A stretch of DNA of 64,000 bases, taken from the NCBI GenBank assembly GCA_937873715.1, contig CALMYJ010000029.1, positions 62,001 to 126,000 on the forward strand, read 5' to 3'. Source of the DNA: an uncultured Chitinophagaceae bacterium. GTDB lineage: Bacteria; Bacteroidota; Bacteroidia; Chitinophagales; Chitinophagaceae. A program made the translations under genes and the position numbers. The notes under the pieces were generated by a model that saw nothing but the letters and a program-made list of their open reading frames with translations, searched no databases and was not told the origin of the DNA. Each line of letters opens with the position of its first letter. The first letter of the stretch is position 1. Positions 35,179-43,670 of the stretch are shown piece after piece.

Positions 35179-36264
35179 TTATGCGCCTAACCAAAGGGCT
35201 CCGCCTATACCGGGCCTGCTGGCACCTGTAACAGATGGTATGGTTGTAGCTTCTTCCCGCCAACGCAGTACCCCCAGCAATGCCATAATTAATGCTTCTT
35301 TATACTGTACCGTTTTGGCATCGGGTATTACTACGGTAATATCTTTTTGCAGCAGCAAGGCGGAGAGTTGGGTGATTAAAAATGTATTGAATGCTCCACC
35401 ACCCGATACCAATAACTGCTTATTGCTGCCGGCTGCTATATTCTCTGCAACTGCTGCCGCCACCTGCCGGGCAATATGCACCGTATAAGTATGCAGGGCA
35501 TCGGCTGTACTTATTCCTGCATGCATGATTAAGGGATATATCACATCGGTACCAAAGCTATTGGCAAGTGATTTGGGATATGGCATACCATAGTACTCCT
35601 GTGATTCTAATTGATGTAACAAAGTTTCGCTACTACTTCCGGAGGCAGCAATAGCACCATCTTTATCATAATCCACACCGGCACCGGCAGCCAAAAGGTT
35701 AAGCACACGATTGGCCGGGCATACATCAAAGGCAATATGCTCATCATTTTTTTTGCAGGTAATATTGGCTATACCACCAATATTTAAAAAAGCGGCATAT
35801 TGTGGGAAAAGCATTTTTTCGCCAATGGGTACTATTGGAGCACCCTGTCCGCCTAAGGCGATATCCATAGCCCTCAAATCGCTTACCACCGGCAAGCCGG
35901 TAACCGCAGCAATTGCTGCACCTTCGCCAAGCTGTGCCGTCATTTGCTGCTGTGGTGCATGAAATACAGTATGACCATGCGATGCCAACAGATTTACTTT
36001 ATGCTGTAGCTGATACCGGTTAATAAAATCGTTGACCAGCCTGCCGGTATACTGTCCATAAGCCGTATGCAACAGTTGGTATTGCAGGGCGGTAAGTTGT
36101 GCAGCCGTGCTGAGTTGCTGCTGCAAGGTGTAGTCGTAGGCGATACAATCGGCGGCCAATATGTCGTACTGCCATTTTCCCCCGCTTTCTTCAAATAATA
36201 TGTAGGCAATATCCAGCCCGTCAAGCGAACTGCCACTCATTGTACCGATAGCCCTGTAAATCAT
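35179..36264 (-). CDS. anmK: Anhydro-N-acetylmuramic acid kinase
   Basis: AnmK opens the 1,6-anhydro ring of anhydro-MurNAc and phosphorylates it to MurNAc 6-phosphate, recycling peptidoglycan. The 361-residue protein has the N-terminal phosphate loop IGTMSGSSLDGLDIAY, LLASHGHTVFHAP, the DLRAMDIALGGQGAPIVPIG segment, FLNIGGIANIT, and the C-terminal VSGGGAFNTFL nucleotide loop. It fits the family in length and motifs. The partner etherase MurQ is not seen nearby. It is divergent from upp with an 85-base gap. Confidence 0.95.
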   Translation of the reverse strand: MIYRAIGTMSGSSLDGLDIAYILFEESGGKWQYDILAADCIAYDYTLQQQLSTAAQLTALQYQLLHTAYGQYTGRLVNDFINRYQLQHKVNLLASHGHTVFHAPQQQMTAQLGEGAAIAAVTGLPVVSDLRAMDIALGGQGAPIVPIGEKMLFPQYAAFLNIGGIANITCKKNDEHIAFDVCPANRVLNLLAAGAGVDYDKDGAIAASGSSSETLLHQLESQEYYGMPYPKSLANSFGTDVIYPLIMHAGISTADALHTYTVHIARQVAAAVAENIAAGSNKQLLVSGGGAFNTFLITQLSALLLQKDITVVIPDAKTVQYKEALIMALLGVLRWREEATTIPSVTGASRPGIGGALWLGA

Positions 36265-36349
36265 TTTTTGAAAATTTAATCCCTATTTTTACAAAGTTTG
36301 CAACTAATGCAAGTTCAAATTCTAATTTTAAAACTACAAAACCTTATAC

Positions 36350-37000
36350 ATGGTTGTAAACCTTAGCCAACAGCACTCATTAGTAAGCAATTGGGTTAGC
36401 GAACTGAGGGATGTGGAGGTGCAGAACGACCGGATGCGGTTTCGCCGCAATTTAGAACGTATAGCTGAAGTATGTGCTTATGAAATCAGCAAAACTATGG
36501 AATGGACCGAAAAAGAGATTACCACTCCTTTGGGTACGGCCAATTGTAAAATGCTGGCAACACAACCCGTGCTGGCTACCATACTCAGGGCCGGACTGGG
36601 CATGCATACCGGGCTGCTGAATTATTTCGACCGGGGCGAAAATGCCTTTATCAGTGCTTACCGTAAACACCATGCCGATGGCACTTTCGAAATCGCCCTG
36701 GAGTATATGAGTTGCCCGGAAATTGATAACAAAGTGGTAATTGTGAGCGACCCGATGATTGCCACGGGGGCCTCGCTGGTAAAATCAGTACAATATCTTA
36801 AAGGTGAAGGCAGCATAAAAGACCTGCATATCGTATGTGCTATAGGCTGTACCGTTGGTATTGAGTATGTATTGAGAGAGGTGCCGAAAGCCACTATCTG
36901 GTGCGGCGATATAGATGATGAGTTAACGGCTAAAGGATATATTGTGCCGGGACTTGGCGATGCCGGTGACCTGGCTTTTGGGCAAAAAATGCAGTCTTAA
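36350..37000 (+). CDS. upp: Uracil phosphoribosyltransferase
   Basis: UPRT makes UMP from uracil and PRPP. The 216-residue product has the PRPP loop VIVSDPMIATGAS and the uracil-binding C-terminus GYIVPGLGDAGDLAFG. TILRAGLGMHTGLL is the conserved mid segment. The usual ATGGS of the PRPP loop reads ATGAS here, a mild variant. Weak promoter-like elements (TTTG at 36297 and TAATTTTA at 36323) precede it. A strong terminator follows immediately, so it is monocistronic. Confidence 0.94.
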   Translation: MVVNLSQQHSLVSNWVSELRDVEVQNDRMRFRRNLERIAEVCAYEISKTMEWTEKEITTPLGTANCKMLATQPVLATILRAGLGMHTGLLNYFDRGENAFISAYRKHHADGTFEIALEYMSCPEIDNKVVIVSDPMIATGASLVKSVQYLKGEGSIKDLHIVCAIGCTVGIEYVLREVPKATIWCGDIDDELTAKGYIVPGLGDAGDLAFGQKMQS

Positions 37001-37002
37001 CC

Positions 37003-37035
37003 CAATACTCCATTTTGAGTATTGCCCTTTTTTTT
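37003..37035 (+). terminator. Intrinsic terminator of upp
   Basis: A perfect 8-bp stem CAATACTC / GAGTATTG with a 6-base loop is followed by CCC and eight T residues, three bases after the upp stop. Confidence 0.9.
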
Positions 37036-37166
37036 ACATCACCATAATTTAGATAAACCAAAGGCGTTTTATATTATAAAATATATTTACCCCGTAGCTA
37101 TAAATAATTAATTAAAGCAGCATTTAACTGCAAAATATTATCTTTAAGCTACGAACCATAAAAACA

Positions 37167-38168
37167 ATGAGGAAGCTATTACTGATTTGCGTTACCCTGG
37201 TGTTTGCTCTATCTGCCTATGCCCAGGACCCACATTTTTCCCAATTTTTTGCATCACCCCTTACCCTTAACCCTGCTTTTACGGGCAAATTTGATGGGCA
37301 ACTTCGTTTAGCAGCCAACCACAGGGATCAATGGCCCTCCATACCCAAGGCCTATGTTACCACCGCTGCTTCACTCGACTTTAGCATACTCAAAAATAAA
37401 ATACCCCAGGGCGATGTGTTTGGTATCGGTTTTTCGGGCCTCAGCGATCAAAGTGCCGATGCGGCTTTAAAATTAAATTACGGCTCTGTATCACTCAGCT
37501 ATCACAAAGCGCTGGATGAAGAAGGTTACAACACTATAGGCGGCGGTTTCCAGGCTACTTATAGCAGCATTACGCTGGATAGGAACAAACTAACTTTTGA
37601 AGACCAGCTTACTGCCAATGGTTTTACCAACCCTACACAGGAAACATTTGACAACGGCACCAACCAGAATTATTTTGATATTAATGCAGGCATTTTGTAT
37701 TCCGGTTCATCCAATGGATACAACAACTATTACCTGGGTGTATCGGTATACCATATCAACCGCCCCAATCTTAGCTTTATAGATAAATCGTGGACGCTTG
37801 CATCCCGTATCACGGTGCATGGCGGCGGATCGTTCCCTGCCAGCGAAATGCTCACCATCAATACATCGGCTATTTATCAAATGCAGAACAAGGCCAGCGA
37901 ACTGGTGTTTGGCGGTGCCCTTGAAGCCAACCTGAATAATGATGCCAGCAACCCTACCAGCGTTTTCGGCGGCGCATGGATGCGGCTGAATGATGCGGTA
38001 ATACCTTACGTAGGTATTGAAACCAACGGCCTGCGTATAGGGGTAAGTTATGATGTAAATATCTCCAGTCTTAAAGCGGCTACTGCCAGCAGGGGTGGTT
38101 CTGAGTTTTCTCTTATCTATATCAAACGCCCTTCAGAAGTTAAAGGTGTACCCTGCCCGAGGTTTTAA
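37167..38168 (+). CDS. PorP/SprF-family outer-membrane protein (T9SS-associated)
   Basis: The 333-residue product has a signal peptide ending SAYAQ and the highly characteristic PorP/SprF start DPHFSQFFASPLTLNPAFTG. Repeated amphipathic strands follow, typical of a 14-strand outer-membrane barrel of this family. PorP/SprF proteins are needed for surface attachment or secretion of T9SS cargo with type B sorting domains. The type B PKD protein at 26875 is the obvious candidate partner, although four genes lie between in total span. A TATCTTTA at 37139-37146 is close to a -7 box. Confidence 0.92.
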   Translation: MRKLLLICVTLVFALSAYAQDPHFSQFFASPLTLNPAFTGKFDGQLRLAANHRDQWPSIPKAYVTTAASLDFSILKNKIPQGDVFGIGFSGLSDQSADAALKLNYGSVSLSYHKALDEEGYNTIGGGFQATYSSITLDRNKLTFEDQLTANGFTNPTQETFDNGTNQNYFDINAGILYSGSSNGYNNYYLGVSVYHINRPNLSFIDKSWTLASRITVHGGGSFPASEMLTINTSAIYQMQNKASELVFGGALEANLNNDASNPTSVFGGAWMRLNDAVIPYVGIETNGLRIGVSYDVNISSLKAATASRGGSEFSLIYIKRPSEVKGVPCPRF

Positions 38169-38421
38169 TTTTCCGGGATTATTTAAAAACAGGTTAAAAC
38201 ATACTGCTGTTGTTTACCGGCAGGGCAAGGTTGTATAATTTTCAAAAAATACAATGATGATGCCCTTTAAGACATTCCTGTTTGCTACAATACTTTATAC
38301 ACTGCAGTTCATCACATAGTGGTATATCATTTTAAGGTAAACGCCAATCAATACAATGGACAGGGTGGATGAGTACTTAATATAGCCTGAACCCGGCTGT
38401 GCTGATGCTCAATCGGCTACT

Positions 38422-38453
38422 GCTTATCTTTTTAAAAAAACAAAAAGATAAGC
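38422..38453. terminator. Strong hairpin terminator
   Basis: A perfect 12-bp inverted repeat (GCTTATCTTTTT / AAAAAGATAAGC) with an 8-base A-rich loop abuts the stop of the minus-strand gene at 38455. Its T and A runs let it work in both directions. The 253 bases before it (38169-38421) contain no gene that I can support. Confidence 0.88.
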
Positions 38454-38454
38454 A

Positions 38455-39003
38455 TTAGGGTTTTGCCATGCTGCCCAACCCGTTGAAACCATTTTGCGAA
38501 AGATATAAGAATAGGACTGTAAGGCTTGCCAAAGCTGCAACCAGGGCCCATATCCACCAGCGCTGTACTGCAGCGGGCTTATCGTTCAGTAACCCAGCCA
38601 TAACAGTATTTGTAGTTTCTTTATCGCCAACCAGCATCTGGTGTTCGGCATCTTTGCGAATTACCCTTACAGCATGCACAGCAGGCGTATACATGTTGCT
38701 TAAAACAACCGGCTCAAAACTAATTATACCGCCTGTTTGAGTAAACGTACCCACACCGCTAATCTCTACAGGCAGGCCATCATTTAACTGGCGCAGCATG
38801 ATTTCGCTGATGGCTGTAAACTCATTAAAGCTGCCGGTTGCATCGCCGTTTTCCGCTTTAAATACAATTTCTTCAGTTGGGGCTTTGATAGCGCTATTGA
38901 CAAAATCAGTTTCGGCAGGCTGTGCTACCAGCGTAAGACTGCCAATACCCGGCAACCGGCAATATTTTTTTTGCAGAAAAGAAATGGCAATAAGGTTGAA
39001 CAT
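38455..39003 (-). CDS. HU-like (CCDC81-type) domain protein with one C-terminal membrane helix
   Basis: The ATG at 39003 gives 182 residues; upstream in-frame codons to 39081 look non-coding. Residues 1-45 (FLQKKYCRLPGIGSLTLVAQ) resemble the first half of the prokaryotic CCDC81-type HU domain, and a second strand-helix part follows (LRQLNDGLPVEISGVGTFTQ). A hydrophobic helix lies near the C-terminus (WWIWALVAALASLTVLFLYL). Related Bacteroidota proteins often carry a SPOR domain after the helix, and this one does not. It is probably an inner-membrane protein of unknown role. The HU-type call is by motif recall only. Confidence 0.6.
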   Translation of the reverse strand: MFNLIAISFLQKKYCRLPGIGSLTLVAQPAETDFVNSAIKAPTEEIVFKAENGDATGSFNEFTAISEIMLRQLNDGLPVEISGVGTFTQTGGIISFEPVVLSNMYTPAVHAVRVIRKDAEHQMLVGDKETTNTVMAGLLNDKPAAVQRWWIWALVAALASLTVLFLYLSQNGFNGLGSMAKP

Positions 39004-39116
39004 GCTACAAAAGAATTTTGCGGTGTTGGGCAGGGAGGGGATTGGTATGTACAAATATCTGCACAAAGCATCAAAAAGCAAACTGTAAAATTTGCAGCAG
39101 ATACTAACCGGTATAA

Positions 39117-41633
39117 TTATCCAAATAAATCACCCTGTACATCGCCTTCAGCTTTTTTACGCTCCCATTCCATTTCAACAGATTTACTGTACTCAGTAAG
39201 CTTTGCGCCTACCGCTTTCCAGCCCATTACTTCCACCAGTTTGCTTACTTTAAATTTGGCACTGCGTACCATTTGGCCACGGCCCGTTTGTACATGCAAT
39301 ACCGGTTCCTCCTCGGTAGTAACGGCTTCCAGGCGGTTGCCTTCGCCGTCTTTTATAAAAAGAAACTTATTGTGCAGTGTAGTTGTTTCTATTTTAAAGC
39401 GCTTGATATTGTACTGCAGTTTTTCATTATCGAGATAAACAGCCGTAATTACTTTTTCAGGATTGAATTTTTCAATCAGCAGTACTTTTTCGGGGTCAAA
39501 GCGCTGGGTAAGTTCCTGGTCGGTAATTTCATAATTGCCATCATTGTAAATAACCAGCAGCCTGTCTTCCGCTTCAAACTTGCCCAGGTACTCCCCTTTT
39601 TCCTCCGTATTCAGCCTGCCAAATTTGTTATCGAACCACAGCTTTTTGGCATCCAGCGTTGATTTGCCTGCTTCTTTAAAACGTACAGATTTGATGGGGT
39701 ACTTGGTTACAATATTACCGATGCTGCCCCTGCCCTTTATTTCCTGCTCTTCAAAATAAAAATCAAACTCTTTGATTCTTGCACTGCAGTTGGGGCTTAG
39801 CACTATTTTCACCACTTCGGCCTCACCATTAGCATTGGCCGAAAAATAATGCACTTTGTTTTTGTCTTCACTTTTGGCCAGGTTGTATTCTTTATCCCTG
39901 GTAATACCGGTTACGTTAAAACGTTTGGCAAAACTGGTACCGGTTTTACCATCCACATAAATCATGTTGTACGTGGTACGTTCATCATTTTTTTGAAATA
40001 CGGCCACATGTATAATGTCTTTACCGATAAAAACCTTATCGGCTACTTTCACCACTTTCATAATACCGCCTTTGGTAAAGGCAATGATGTCATCAAAGTC
40101 CGATACTTCAGCTACTAATTCATCTTTTTTAAGTGAGGTGCCAATAAAGCCATCTGCCGCATTCATATAGAGCTTGGTATTGGCAATAGCCACCTGCTTT
40201 ACCTGTATGGTGTCAAATTCTTTTATCTCAGTGCGGCGCTCCCGGCCTTTGCCATATTTTTTCAGCAGGTTTTCGTAATAAGCAATGGTAAAGTCTACCA
40301 GGTTGGCCAGGTCGTGTTTCACCTGCTTAATATCAGCTTCCAGGCCTTTTATCTGTTCGTTCAGTTCATCTATATCCAGCCGGTAAATACGGCGTACAGG
40401 CTTTTCCGTAAGTTTAAGAATATCTTCCCGGGTGATATCTCTTTTCAGTTGTTTGGTAAAAGGAATAAAGGCAGCATCTATCGCCTGGATAACCTTATCC
40501 CAGGTTTCATGCTTTTTCTCCAGTTCCTTGTATATTTTTTCTTCAAAAAATATTTTTTCCAACGAAGTGTAATGCCATTTTTCCTGCAATTCCCCCAGCT
40601 TAATTTCCAGTTCACGCCTTAATAATTCCCTGGTATTATCTGTTGCTGTTTTCAGTAATTCGGCTACACCTAAAAACCTTGGCTTATCTTGTACAATTAC
40701 ACAGGCATTGGGCGAAATGCTTACTTCACAATCGGTAAATGCATATAGGGCATCAATGGTAATATCCGGGGAAATACCGGCAGCCAGTTCTACAATTATC
40801 TCTACTTCAGCCGCTGTGTGATCGGTAACTTTTTTAATTTTAATTTTCCCCTGGTCATTCGCTTTTACAATACTCTCCATGAGCGTGGAGGTGGTAACGC
40901 CAAAGGGTACGCTTTTTATAACAAGCGTTTTTTTATCCTGTTCTTCTATAACAGCCCTTACCCTTACTTTACCGCCACGTTTGCCATCATTATAATTGCT
41001 TACATCAATAGCTCCGCCGGTTTGAAAATCGGGATATATTTCAAATTTTCTACCTTTTAAATATTTGATGGAAGCCTCTATCAGTTCACAAAAATTGTGC
41101 GGTAAAATTTTTGTGGCCAGCCCCACGGCAATACCTTCAGCACCCTGGGCCAGCAGCAGCGGAAACTTCATGGGCAGTGTAACAGGTTCATTTTTCCTGC
41201 CATCGTAGCTCAATGCCCAATCGGTTGTTTTGGCATTAAAAGCCACATCCAAAGCGAACTTGCTGAGCCTTGCTTCGATATACCTTGATGCTGCGGCATC
41301 ATCGCCGGTGCGTACATCGCCCCAGTTACCCTGGGTTTCTATCAGCAAATCTTTTTGCCCGAGGTTTACCAGGGCATCACCAATACTCATATCGCCATGC
41401 GGATGGTACTGCATCGTTTGCCCGATAATGTTGGCCACTTTATTAAAACGGCCGTCATCCATTTCCTTCATGGCATGCAGGATACGGCGCTGTACCGGCT
41501 TTAAGCCGTCTTCCACGGCAGGCACAGCCCGTTCTAATATCACATAGCTGGCATAATCGAGAAACCAGGTTTTATACTGACCGTCGATGCCGGTGTCTTT
41601 GTGCGAATACTCCTCTTTGTTTGCTTTTGCCAT
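39117..41633 (-). CDS. parC: DNA topoisomerase IV subunit A
   Basis: ParC is the breakage-reunion subunit of topoisomerase IV, which decatenates daughter chromosomes. The 838-residue protein has RAVPAVEDGLKPVQRRIL, YHPHGDMSIGDAL (the quinolone-determining region) and the catalytic Tyr118 in DDAAASRYIEARL. A coiled-coil tower near residues 400-450 and a degenerate C-terminal beta-pinwheel follow. The GyrA box QRRGGKG is absent, which favours ParC over GyrA. parE lies 2 kb upstream in the same direction with two genes between. Confidence 0.94.
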   Translation of the reverse strand: MAKANKEEYSHKDTGIDGQYKTWFLDYASYVILERAVPAVEDGLKPVQRRILHAMKEMDDGRFNKVANIIGQTMQYHPHGDMSIGDALVNLGQKDLLIETQGNWGDVRTGDDAAASRYIEARLSKFALDVAFNAKTTDWALSYDGRKNEPVTLPMKFPLLLAQGAEGIAVGLATKILPHNFCELIEASIKYLKGRKFEIYPDFQTGGAIDVSNYNDGKRGGKVRVRAVIEEQDKKTLVIKSVPFGVTTSTLMESIVKANDQGKIKIKKVTDHTAAEVEIIVELAAGISPDITIDALYAFTDCEVSISPNACVIVQDKPRFLGVAELLKTATDNTRELLRRELEIKLGELQEKWHYTSLEKIFFEEKIYKELEKKHETWDKVIQAIDAAFIPFTKQLKRDITREDILKLTEKPVRRIYRLDIDELNEQIKGLEADIKQVKHDLANLVDFTIAYYENLLKKYGKGRERRTEIKEFDTIQVKQVAIANTKLYMNAADGFIGTSLKKDELVAEVSDFDDIIAFTKGGIMKVVKVADKVFIGKDIIHVAVFQKNDERTTYNMIYVDGKTGTSFAKRFNVTGITRDKEYNLAKSEDKNKVHYFSANANGEAEVVKIVLSPNCSARIKEFDFYFEEQEIKGRGSIGNIVTKYPIKSVRFKEAGKSTLDAKKLWFDNKFGRLNTEEKGEYLGKFEAEDRLLVIYNDGNYEITDQELTQRFDPEKVLLIEKFNPEKVITAVYLDNEKLQYNIKRFKIETTTLHNKFLFIKDGEGNRLEAVTTEEEPVLHVQTGRGQMVRSAKFKVSKLVEVMGWKAVGAKLTEYSKSVEMEWERKKAEGDVQGDLFG

Positions 41634-41650
41634 TATTCTTTAAATCAAAT

Positions 41651-41876
41651 GTTCAATTTTCAATATGCAATATTCAATGTTCATTTTTTGATGCTTGTAT
41701 TCTTTTTTGCTGTCGCTATACCTTTAGCAATAATTGCAATCAATTCTTCTGTTTCTTTATAAATACCATCCAGTTTTGATGTTGGGTTTATTATTTCTTT
41801 TTTCGAATTTTCTTTCTGCCATTGTTGTATATTTTCAAATTGAATTTTGAAAATTGAACTTTGAGCATTGAATATT
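41651..41876. repeat. Inverted repeats flanking the four-helix-bundle remnant
   Basis: On the left, GTTCAATTTTCA (41651-41662) and AATATTCAATGTTCA (41669-41683). On the right, in inverse orientation, TGAAAATTGAAC (41848-41859) and TGAGCATTGAATATT (41862-41876). The 12-mer is a perfect inverse match, and the 15-mer has one mismatch. They bracket the remnant between parC and the next gene and could be relics of the insertion. Confidence 0.65.
41681..41839 (-). pseudogene. Remnant of a four-helix-bundle (23S rRNA intervening-sequence type) protein gene
   Basis: Read on the minus strand, this piece encodes about 52 residues ending in a stop at 41681: QQWQKENSKKEIIN, SKLDGIYKETEELIAIIAK and GIATAKKN. 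That is the last helix and tail of the common Bacteroidota four-helix-bundle/S23 family of about 115-125 residues. Upstream there is only a low-complexity repeat and then a stop codon, so the N-terminal half is missing. It is flanked by matching inverted repeats. Confidence 0.55.
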
Positions 41877-41879
41877 TAT

Positions 41880-42701
41880 CTATGCACTTACGGTCTGCCT
41901 GGTTTTAATCTCAAAATCCTTCATCGCCCCTATTTTGCCCTGCACATCAAACATATCCTGCGCTAACATCGTTTTCAACCGCCACAGCAGATACATATCG
42001 CCGGTAGTATGCTTTGATTTACTCAAAAACTGGTGAATTATTTTTGAAGCCTTTTGCCAATCAGGTGTGATAAACTTTTTAAGCTCGGCATCATAAAAAT
42101 CATAATCCTGCTGTACCAATTTTTTACCTCCTTCCAAAAGCCTAACGCCTTTATTTTCATTACAAAGTTTCATCCATTCATCCGGGTCTACTTCAAACTC
42201 ACTCAGGGTAATTTCCCTTGCCAGTTTTTTGGCTTTTAAAAATTCTTTAGCCGGAATTTCATGCAGCCAGTTAGGATAAAAGATATTGCCCTTTTCGTTG
42301 ATGAAAGGCAAATTATTGAGGTATAAAATATATACCCTGCCCTGGAACTCTTTCATGTAATACAGCAACCAGTAATAGCCGCACACATCATGCTTATTTT
42401 GGGCAGCCCAAATCCAGGTGGTTTCCTCCGGGTTGCGGCGCATGGTGCCTACCAGTTCTGCAGCGGTTTTATAATCATCCACTTCATTGTCATCCACCCT
42501 GCCATCCAGGTCGCCACCGGCAAGCACTTCCCGCCAAAACTGTTTACGGGCTTCTATACCTTCGCCTACATACAGGTTAAGCAAAGGGCCTACCGCATAA
42601 TCATCCTTTATTTGTATTACTTCACCAGCCAGTGTTTCATCCAACTCAATGGCCTGCTGCAACACTTTTACATCTGCTTCATTAAAAACTATATGAATCA
42701 T
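41880..42701 (-). CDS. DUF1835-type conserved protein
   Basis: The 273-residue product begins MIHIVFNEADVKVLQQAIEL and contains DDYAVGPLLNLY, the form of the DUF1835 N-terminal domain. A C-terminal region (DEWMKLCNENKGVRLLEGGK; MYLLWRLKTMLAQDMFDVQG) matches the DUF3658-type partner domain. No catalytic motif, signal peptide or membrane helix is evident, so it is probably cytosolic. It lies 17 bases downstream of the methyltransferase gene and may share its transcript. Biological role is unknown. Confidence 0.75.
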   Translation of the reverse strand: MIHIVFNEADVKVLQQAIELDETLAGEVIQIKDDYAVGPLLNLYVGEGIEARKQFWREVLAGGDLDGRVDDNEVDDYKTAAELVGTMRRNPEETTWIWAAQNKHDVCGYYWLLYYMKEFQGRVYILYLNNLPFINEKGNIFYPNWLHEIPAKEFLKAKKLAREITLSEFEVDPDEWMKLCNENKGVRLLEGGKKLVQQDYDFYDAELKKFITPDWQKASKIIHQFLSKSKHTTGDMYLLWRLKTMLAQDMFDVQGKIGAMKDFEIKTRQTVSA

Positions 42702-42718
42702 TTTATAACTTTTACTTT

Positions 42719-43510
42719 TTAATTTTTTTCCGGCGTTATTAAATAATATACGCAGGTTGTAAAAAAATTACGCACCCAGGGTATGGCACTAATTACACCC
42801 AGTTGCTTTTTGGGCTTCCAGCCAAATTTATACGTGTAAATAGGGTTGATGAAATAATGCGTTTTATTTACCACTTTGTAACCCGTATCTTTTACAATCC
42901 GCTCAAAACGTTCAATGGAAATGCCGGTTTCTTTTATTTCAGCAAAACCATTTACATCCTGCCTGCCCCATTTTAAAATCATTTTATACAGCGGCATGGG
43001 CAGCAGATGAAAATATGGCAATTTAGCCAGCCATTTTTTTGTCATCAACTGCTGGTGTCCGCCAAAGGGCATTTGCCAGGGCGGAAACCCAAAGAAAATA
43101 ACGCCGCCGGGATGTAAAAAACTTTTCATCCATGCTATCAGTTTCTCTTGATCATGGATATGCTCAATCACATCTTTTAAAACAATGATGTCGAACTTAC
43201 CTTTCAACTCCTGCTCAATATCCACTTTATAAATATCTTTTGATACAAAACTGATTGTACCCTGATGCAATTCCTGCTGCATAAACTCCCTTGCCAGCAC
43301 CAGCCGGGATTCCTCTAACTCCACGCCCACTGCTACTGCACCTTTTTCAATAAACGCTTTTAAAACACCGGCCTCGGCACAGCCTATTTCAAGCACCCTC
43401 ATACCGGGAGTAACCGGCTTGTACTTTTCTACAAAAGGCACCACGTACTGCCGGGCATTATCTGCCTGCATTTGAAAGTAACGTGGTTTATCGGTATGAA
43501 ATTCGTACAT
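42719..43510 (-). CDS. Class I SAM-dependent methyltransferase
   Basis: This 263-residue protein has a Rossmann-type methyltransferase core: motif I MRVLEIGCAEAGVLKAF near residue 40, an acidic strand-2 end (VAVGVELEESRLVLAREF), and motif IV/V FDIIVLKDVIEHIHDQEKLI followed by LHPGGVIFFGFPPWQMPFGG. The UbiE/Coq5-type DVIEH motif suggests a small molecule, lipid or sugar substrate. The C-terminal part (YFINPIYTYKFGWKPKK) is of a kind seen in many Bacteroidota glycan-cluster methyltransferases. Substrate cannot be inferred from its position between parE and the DUF1835 gene. Confidence 0.85.
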   Translation of the reverse strand: MYEFHTDKPRYFQMQADNARQYVVPFVEKYKPVTPGMRVLEIGCAEAGVLKAFIEKGAVAVGVELEESRLVLAREFMQQELHQGTISFVSKDIYKVDIEQELKGKFDIIVLKDVIEHIHDQEKLIAWMKSFLHPGGVIFFGFPPWQMPFGGHQQLMTKKWLAKLPYFHLLPMPLYKMILKWGRQDVNGFAEIKETGISIERFERIVKDTGYKVVNKTHYFINPIYTYKFGWKPKKQLGVISAIPWVRNFFTTCVYYLITPEKN

Positions 43511-43670
43511 GAAGAAGGTTACAAAGGTTTAAGAGGTTTAAGGTTTAAGGTTTAAAAGGTTACACAGGTTTAAAACGTTTATGAAGTTTGATTAAGGATT
43601 AGGGATTAAGAGGTTTTGATTGTTGGCTATCTGAGTTGCAACGTTCAACATCTTAAACGTTTCGAACGGC
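43511..43670. repeat. Degenerate GGTTTAA / TTAAACGTTT repeat stretch
   Basis: The intergenic region holds at least five imperfect copies of AGGTTTAA-like units (43522-43570) and then AACGTTT-type units (43575-43680). The last one supplies the stop codon and final codons of parE. A shorter relative occurs at 1127-1150 after the first gene of the window. No gene is seen here. Confidence 0.6.

Noticed and set aside
38270..38320. Very short plus-strand frame (about 17 codons) after the PorP/SprF gene
   Set aside because: Too short, with no ribosome or promoter evidence.
38971..39438. Plus-strand 155-residue frame opposite parC
   Set aside because: Crosses the end of parC antisense; composition is typical of a shadow frame.
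39117..41633. Assignment as GyrA
   Set aside because: No GyrA box in the C-terminal domain and a ParE partner is nearby.
43511..43670. Telomere- or CRISPR-like array
   Set aside because: Units are degenerate and only 7-10 bases long with no spacers of fixed size; no cas genes nearby.
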